Shown here one piece after another: positions 60,348-64,000 of a stretch of DNA of 64,000 bases. Positions within the stretch are counted from its first letter, which is position 1, and every line of letters starts with the position of its first letter. The position numbers and the translations under genes are program-made. The DNA comes from Hymenobacter chitinivorans DSM 11115. GTDB lineage: Bacteria; Bacteroidota; Bacteroidia; Cytophagales; Hymenobacteraceae. The stretch covers positions 248,001-312,000 of the forward strand of contig NZ_PGFA01000004.1 of assembly GCF_002797555.1 (NCBI RefSeq), written 5' to 3'. Below the pieces are notes generated by a model, which searched no databases, was not told the DNA's origin, and saw nothing but the letters and a program-made list of their open reading frames with translations.

Positions 60348-62594
60348 CTACCGGCTTAGCGCCTGGAAATAACGCCGGGCCAACCGGTCGGGGCCGGCGG
60401 CGCGGCTGGGCGCCGGGGGTGGGGTGGGTAGCAGGTCCGTCAGCGCCGATTCGACGGTGGCGGCGCAGGAGCGGCACGGAGCCGCGCCGGCCCGGATTTC
60501 GGCGGCCAACTGGCGCAGGTAGCGCACGGCCGATAAGTAGCGGCCGGGGTTGCGCAGGGCCGCCTGGGCTACCGCCGGGCTAGCCCGGTCGAGCAGTAGG
60601 GCGTCGGCCGGCCTGGTAGCAGCACCCTGGTGCAGGGTCGCCAGCAGCCGCAGCGCCGCCTGAATGGTGGTCTGGCTGGCTGGGGCGGGCAGCTGAGCTT
60701 GGCGCTGGGGCGGGGCCGCGCCTTTTAGCTCCCCACTGAGCCGGGTGGTTGATTCGGGAATGACGGGTGGCTCAAAGCCGGATTTGCGGACGTAGAGGCG
60801 GGTTTGCTGCTGCACTTGCTTGAGTAGGCGCAGGGCCCGGTATTCGTAGGGTAGGGCTTCGGCGGGCCGGGCCGTGCGCAGGCGCAGCTCGGCTTCCCAC
60901 ATCTGGCTGAGCACCCCGCGGAGCTTGGCCTTGACGGCGGGCTCGAGGAAGTCGGCGGTTTCGGAGTCGTCGTGGTGGTGCACGTAGGGGTCGAGCAGGG
61001 CTTCCGACTCGGCCGTAACGGATGCTTCGGCCGCTGGGGCCGCTGCGTGTTCGTGGCCGGCTTCCTCACCCTCGGCGTGGGCCGCTTCGCCGGCATGGTC
61101 GGCGTCGGACTCGGCCACGGGCGGGCGGGTAGCACTTTGGCCAAAGCTTTCCTCAAACTCCTCGCCCAGGAACTTGCCGTAGCGCAGCCGCAGTACTTTC
61201 TGGTCGTGGCCCAGGTCGTTGGAGCGGGTCGAGAAGCTGCCGGCATCAAGCTGTTTCCGCTCGGCCAGCAGCTTTTCGGTATCGATAATAACCTGGCGCT
61301 GACTCCGGAAGTAGGCCGGCACCACGTTGACGCCCATGGCCATGTCGGAGCCGGACTCGTCGACGGTAGTGTCTTCCCACTGCACCAAATAGGTGTCGGA
61401 GCGGGTACTGTGGCGGTTGTTGTCCCAGGCCTGCACGTAGAAATACACCTCGTCGCCGTAGGTCAGGCCCAGGGCGGGCAGGCGGAGCAGGTGGCGCAGG
61501 CTGGCCTGGGTGGGCTGCCCGCGCAAGCTGGCGCTCAGGTCGGTGGCAACTTCCTTGAACTTCACGGCCTCACCCTGGCCCTGGGCCACGGTGGCCACGA
61601 GGCGGGCTCGGGTCAGGCCATAGTCGTCGCTGAGCGCGACCTGCACGTTGACCTGGGGCTTTTGGCCAAACTCAACCAGGGTGTAGGGTTTGGGCGTGCG
61701 AATCTGGATGGCCGGGCCCCGGTCGGGCTGCACTTCCACGGCGTAATCATCGGAAATCTGGCCGGCAAAGCGGAGGCGGTATAGCGTGGAAGCAGTAAAC
61801 ACGTGGGCCGCCGTAAACGTCAGCGGCTGACCGGTCACCGGCTGCAAACGCTGGCGCCGGCCGCCCACTTCCAGCTCGGGCGGCCCGCCAGCCGCCCGGG
61901 ATACCTGCACCGTCCACTGTACCCGGGAGCCCTGGGGGCAGCGAAACGACGGCTCGGCGACCGTGAATCCGGGGCGGCGGGTGTAGGCCGGCGGCGCAAT
62001 CTGAATGCGGGTTTCGGTGATGCGCGGCGCGGCGGGCCGGGCAGCCTTTCCGGGCTGAGCCGGGAAATGCAGCGCCACGCTTGGTCCGGCCTTGGGCCCG
62101 GCGGGAGCCGGCGGGGCCGGCCAGAACTGCAGGCCCAGCAACGCCAGCAAGGCCACGGCGGCAACTAGCAGTGCGGGCCTGAAAGAGACAGGCAGCACGG
62201 GCCGCTTCTGGTGCTGCAGCTGTTCGAGCCGGGTAGCCACGTGCGCCTGCTGCAGCTGCTCCAGCAAGTTGAGCTCGGCCGCGGGGCGCAGCAGCAGGCC
62301 GGTGCTGTCTTCGAGCTCGGCAAATTCGCGGTCCAGCCGCTGGGCTACGACTGGGAGAGGCTGGCGCCAAATCAGCCACAGCCGCCAGGCGCAAAAGGCC
62401 AGGCCCGCCAAACCAAGTCCGGCCAGCAGGGGCAAGGCCCCCGAAAAGCGTTGGGCCAACCCCAGTAGCAGGGCCAACCCGGCCGCCACGGGCAGCAGCA
62501 CCGCGGCCGTGCGTCGCCCCTGCTGGGCCCGCCGAATCTGGTGCAGTGCCAGGCCGCCGGCGGTTAGCGCAGTATGGTTCGTAACGGTACTCAT
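60348..62594 (-). CDS. DUF4175-like membrane protein of a Bat operon
   Basis: A 748-residue protein. Two helices near the N-terminus (RTAAVLLPVAAGLALLLGLA; LAGLGLAGLAFCAWRLWLIW) and one at about 150-170 (ALLVAAVALLALLGLQFWP) are followed by a beta-rich region (about 200-400: VQVALSDDYGLTRARLVATV, YGDEVYFYVQAWDNNRHSTR), a coiled middle part with Glu/Ala/His-rich stretch (GEAAHAEGEEAGHEHAAAP) and a helical end (YEYRALRLLKQVQQQTRLYV). This matches the DUF4175-type proteins next to BatA/MoxR genes in Bacteroidota. The start overlaps the stop of the preceding gene (ATGA). Function is unknown. Confidence 0.75.
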   Translation of the reverse strand: MSTVTNHTALTAGGLALHQIRRAQQGRRTAAVLLPVAAGLALLLGLAQRFSGALPLLAGLGLAGLAFCAWRLWLIWRQPLPVVAQRLDREFAELEDSTGLLLRPAAELNLLEQLQQAHVATRLEQLQHQKRPVLPVSFRPALLVAAVALLALLGLQFWPAPPAPAGPKAGPSVALHFPAQPGKAARPAAPRITETRIQIAPPAYTRRPGFTVAEPSFRCPQGSRVQWTVQVSRAAGGPPELEVGGRRQRLQPVTGQPLTFTAAHVFTASTLYRLRFAGQISDDYAVEVQPDRGPAIQIRTPKPYTLVEFGQKPQVNVQVALSDDYGLTRARLVATVAQGQGEAVKFKEVATDLSASLRGQPTQASLRHLLRLPALGLTYGDEVYFYVQAWDNNRHSTRSDTYLVQWEDTTVDESGSDMAMGVNVVPAYFRSQRQVIIDTEKLLAERKQLDAGSFSTRSNDLGHDQKVLRLRYGKFLGEEFEESFGQSATRPPVAESDADHAGEAAHAEGEEAGHEHAAAPAAEASVTAESEALLDPYVHHHDDSETADFLEPAVKAKLRGVLSQMWEAELRLRTARPAEALPYEYRALRLLKQVQQQTRLYVRKSGFEPPVIPESTTRLSGELKGAAPPQRQAQLPAPASQTTIQAALRLLATLHQGAATRPADALLLDRASPAVAQAALRNPGRYLSAVRYLRQLAAEIRAGAAPCRSCAATVESALTDLLPTPPPAPSRAAGPDRLARRYFQALSR

Positions 62595-64000
62595 GCGGAC
62601 TGGACTTTAGCGGCAAAAGTACGGGTGGCTACCACGCGCTCCAGTCCCCAGAGCACCGCCGCCGCCACGACCAGCCAAATACGCAAATCGGTGTCGGTGG
62701 GCGCGCTGCGGCGGTTGCCGAAGCTCGTTGGAGCAACTGTGGCACGGCCGGTAATCTGGCACGGGGCCAACTGCCGCTGGTCGTGCGGGTCGGGAGCGGC
62801 CGGCCGGGCGGGCTGCAGCAGGTCCAGCAGCAGGAAGGGCAAATCGGGGCTGTCGGCCAAGCGGCTCCAGGCTGGGTGCAGGCGGGTGTGGAGCCGGTAA
62901 GCAGCGCCCGGGCCAGCTACCCGGCGGCTCAGCACCGGCCGGCCGTTGGCGGCTTGCCAGAGAATATCCGTCTTGCTCTGGTCCGCTACGGTGTCCAGGC
63001 GAGTTATGGCATAGCTGGCAGTATAGGGCGCTACGGTAAAGCTGGTGGATTGGGCTACGCCGGCCGGGCGGGCGTCCTGCCACAGCTGTAGGCCCCGGGC
63101 AACGTGCTGCTGCCAGGCGGCGGGCACCGGAGCATCGGCGAGCCAGAAAAGCCAGTGCAGCGGCGCGCCGGCCTGGGGCGGGCGGGTAGAAACCGTCAGC
63201 TCCAGGCGCGGGCCCAGGCCCAAAGCCGCCGCCCGCAGCGCCGCCGCTACGTAGCGGGCATCCAGGGTGTGGTCGGCATCGTGGTAGAGCCATACGCGCA
63301 GCGGCTCAGTCAGAATCGGCACCCGCGACGAGTCGGGCCCTTCGACTTGAATAAAGCTGCGCCCGGCCACCGAGGAGTAGCGCAGCGGCGGCAAGCCCGG
63401 CACGCGGGGCAGCTCGGTGGCTGACTGGGTCGGCCGGGCCACCGTTACGGCCCGGGTCAGCACGGCGTCTTCCGTGCTTCGGCTGATAAGCAGGCGCAGA
63501 CTATCGGGCGCCGCGAGGTGGGCGCCGCGCAGCCAGGTAGTTTCGGGCGTTGGCAGGGGCACGGTTTGCCAACGCACGGCGGCGGGCAGCGCCGGGCGGC
63601 GGCCCTGGAAATGGCGCAAAGTGGCGGAAGTGTACACGTACAGTGGCTGGCCGGGAAATGAATCAGCGGCCTGCTGCACGCGGGGCCAGAACGAGTAGCT
63701 GGCCGCCGCGGCCGCGGCGGCTGGTTGCGTAGCCAGTCGTTGCCACACCGTATCCGACACCCGGGCAAAGCGCGGCCCGAGCTGCCGCAGCACGAAGCCC
63801 CGGCGGCGCAAAGAGTCAATCGTGGGGCGCACGGCCGCTACCGACGCCGAGGTCAGCAGGTCGGGGCTAATAAACACTTGGCCACGGCGGGGTGGGGGTG
63901 GCTGCCGCCATATGGGGTTAGCCAAGGCCAAAGCCAGCACTGCTACCACCAGAATGCGCAGCAGCAGCAAGGCTATTTGCTCCAGCCGGAGGTTGCGCAG
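62591..64000 (-). CDS. BatA-like membrane protein, 5' end beyond the window
   Basis: The frame runs open through the right edge; the 470 codons present start LRNLRLEQIALLLLRILV, then AVLALALANPIW, which is the second membrane helix and turn of BatA-type N-terminal domains (aerotolerance family). Then comes a periplasmic body with a Rossmann-type VWA-like pattern (VFISPDLLTSASVAAVRPTI; LRLLISRSTEDAVLTRA) and a C-terminal helix (IWLVVAAAVLWGLERVVA). No MIDAS DxSxS is seen. It is the first visible gene of the three-gene operon and overlaps the DUF4175 start by 4 bp. The true start lies to the right of 64000. Confidence 0.78.
   Translation of the reverse strand: MRNLRLEQIALLLLRILVVAVLALALANPIWRQPPPPRRGQVFISPDLLTSASVAAVRPTIDSLRRRGFVLRQLGPRFARVSDTVWQRLATQPAAAAAAASYSFWPRVQQAADSFPGQPLYVYTSATLRHFQGRRPALPAAVRWQTVPLPTPETTWLRGAHLAAPDSLRLLISRSTEDAVLTRAVTVARPTQSATELPRVPGLPPLRYSSVAGRSFIQVEGPDSSRVPILTEPLRVWLYHDADHTLDARYVAAALRAAALGLGPRLELTVSTRPPQAGAPLHWLFWLADAPVPAAWQQHVARGLQLWQDARPAGVAQSTSFTVAPYTASYAITRLDTVADQSKTDILWQAANGRPVLSRRVAGPGAAYRLHTRLHPAWSRLADSPDLPFLLLDLLQPARPAAPDPHDQRQLAPCQITGRATVAPTSFGNRRSAPTDTDLRIWLVVAAAVLWGLERVVATRTFAAKVQSA

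Overview
The window looks like a high-GC member of the Bacteroidota, most like Hymenobacter (Cytophagales). The grounds are protein families largely restricted to that phylum (DUF5777 barrel, DUF2911, DUF2141, head-GIN DUF2807, DUF2795, tandem DUF349, paired DUF1501/DUF1800), four proteins ending in a type IX secretion (T9SS) type A sorting domain with a YPNP/HPNP turn, promoter matches to the Bacteroidota TANNTTTG -7 box, and few Shine-Dalgarno sequences. No rRNA, tRNA, CRISPR array, transposase or phage structural gene was recognised. The right edge cuts a BatA-like gene.

Layout. 0.3-4 kb: haem- and redox-flavoured + strand genes (c-type cytochrome lipoprotein, YceI, DUF5777 barrel, HMA-like protein, lipoprotein-anchored truncated globin, orphan glutamyl-tRNA reductase C-terminal domain). 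4-8.7 kb: FecE-like ABC ATPase, DUF2795, DUF349, divergent EttA. 8.8-16.3 kb: five minus-strand genes in two units (LysM/CHAP-like enzyme and a very large patatin with a membrane insertion; then a membrane protein and two small genes), with a divergent TIR gene at 16.6 kb. 17.5-21.5 kb: giant T9SS adhesin-like protein. 21.6-24.3 kb: small protein, DoxX, Na+/H+ antiporter. 24.6-31.5 kb: accessory island with A+T-richer orphan genes, a probable phosphorothioate-sensing HNH nuclease, two uncharacterised paralogues, a DUF3592 protein and two broken copies of the HNH 3' end. 32-34.3 kb: two-gene membrane operon. 34.4-37.4 kb: two LuxR-type regulators with near-identical DNA-binding halves around head-GIN and CarboxypepD_reg genes. 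37.6-43 kb: SMP-30 lactonase, CDF transporter, GH43 and small envelope proteins. 43.2-50 kb: T9SS pectate lyase under LacI-type operator sequences, M61 peptidase, T9SS lectin-like protein. 50.2-52.1 kb: SRAP/HMCES protein and small secreted or membrane proteins. 52.2-57.8 kb: Tat-targeted DUF1501/DUF1800 pair, then an ECF sigma factor with an anti-sigma/trypsin-like protease fusion. 58.5-64 kb: Bat-type operon.

Signals that tie genes together: a 20-bp motif (AAANTTCAGTGGTRGYACGG on the minus strand) occurs upstream of three minus-strand envelope operons (at 11.9, 16.4 and 34.4 kb), 64 and 65 bp from the start codon in two of them, suggesting one regulon. The strongest candidates for undescribed systems are this regulon (with the split patatin, the CHAP-like enzyme and the neighbouring TIR protein) and the HNH/paralogue island with its repeated HNH tails.
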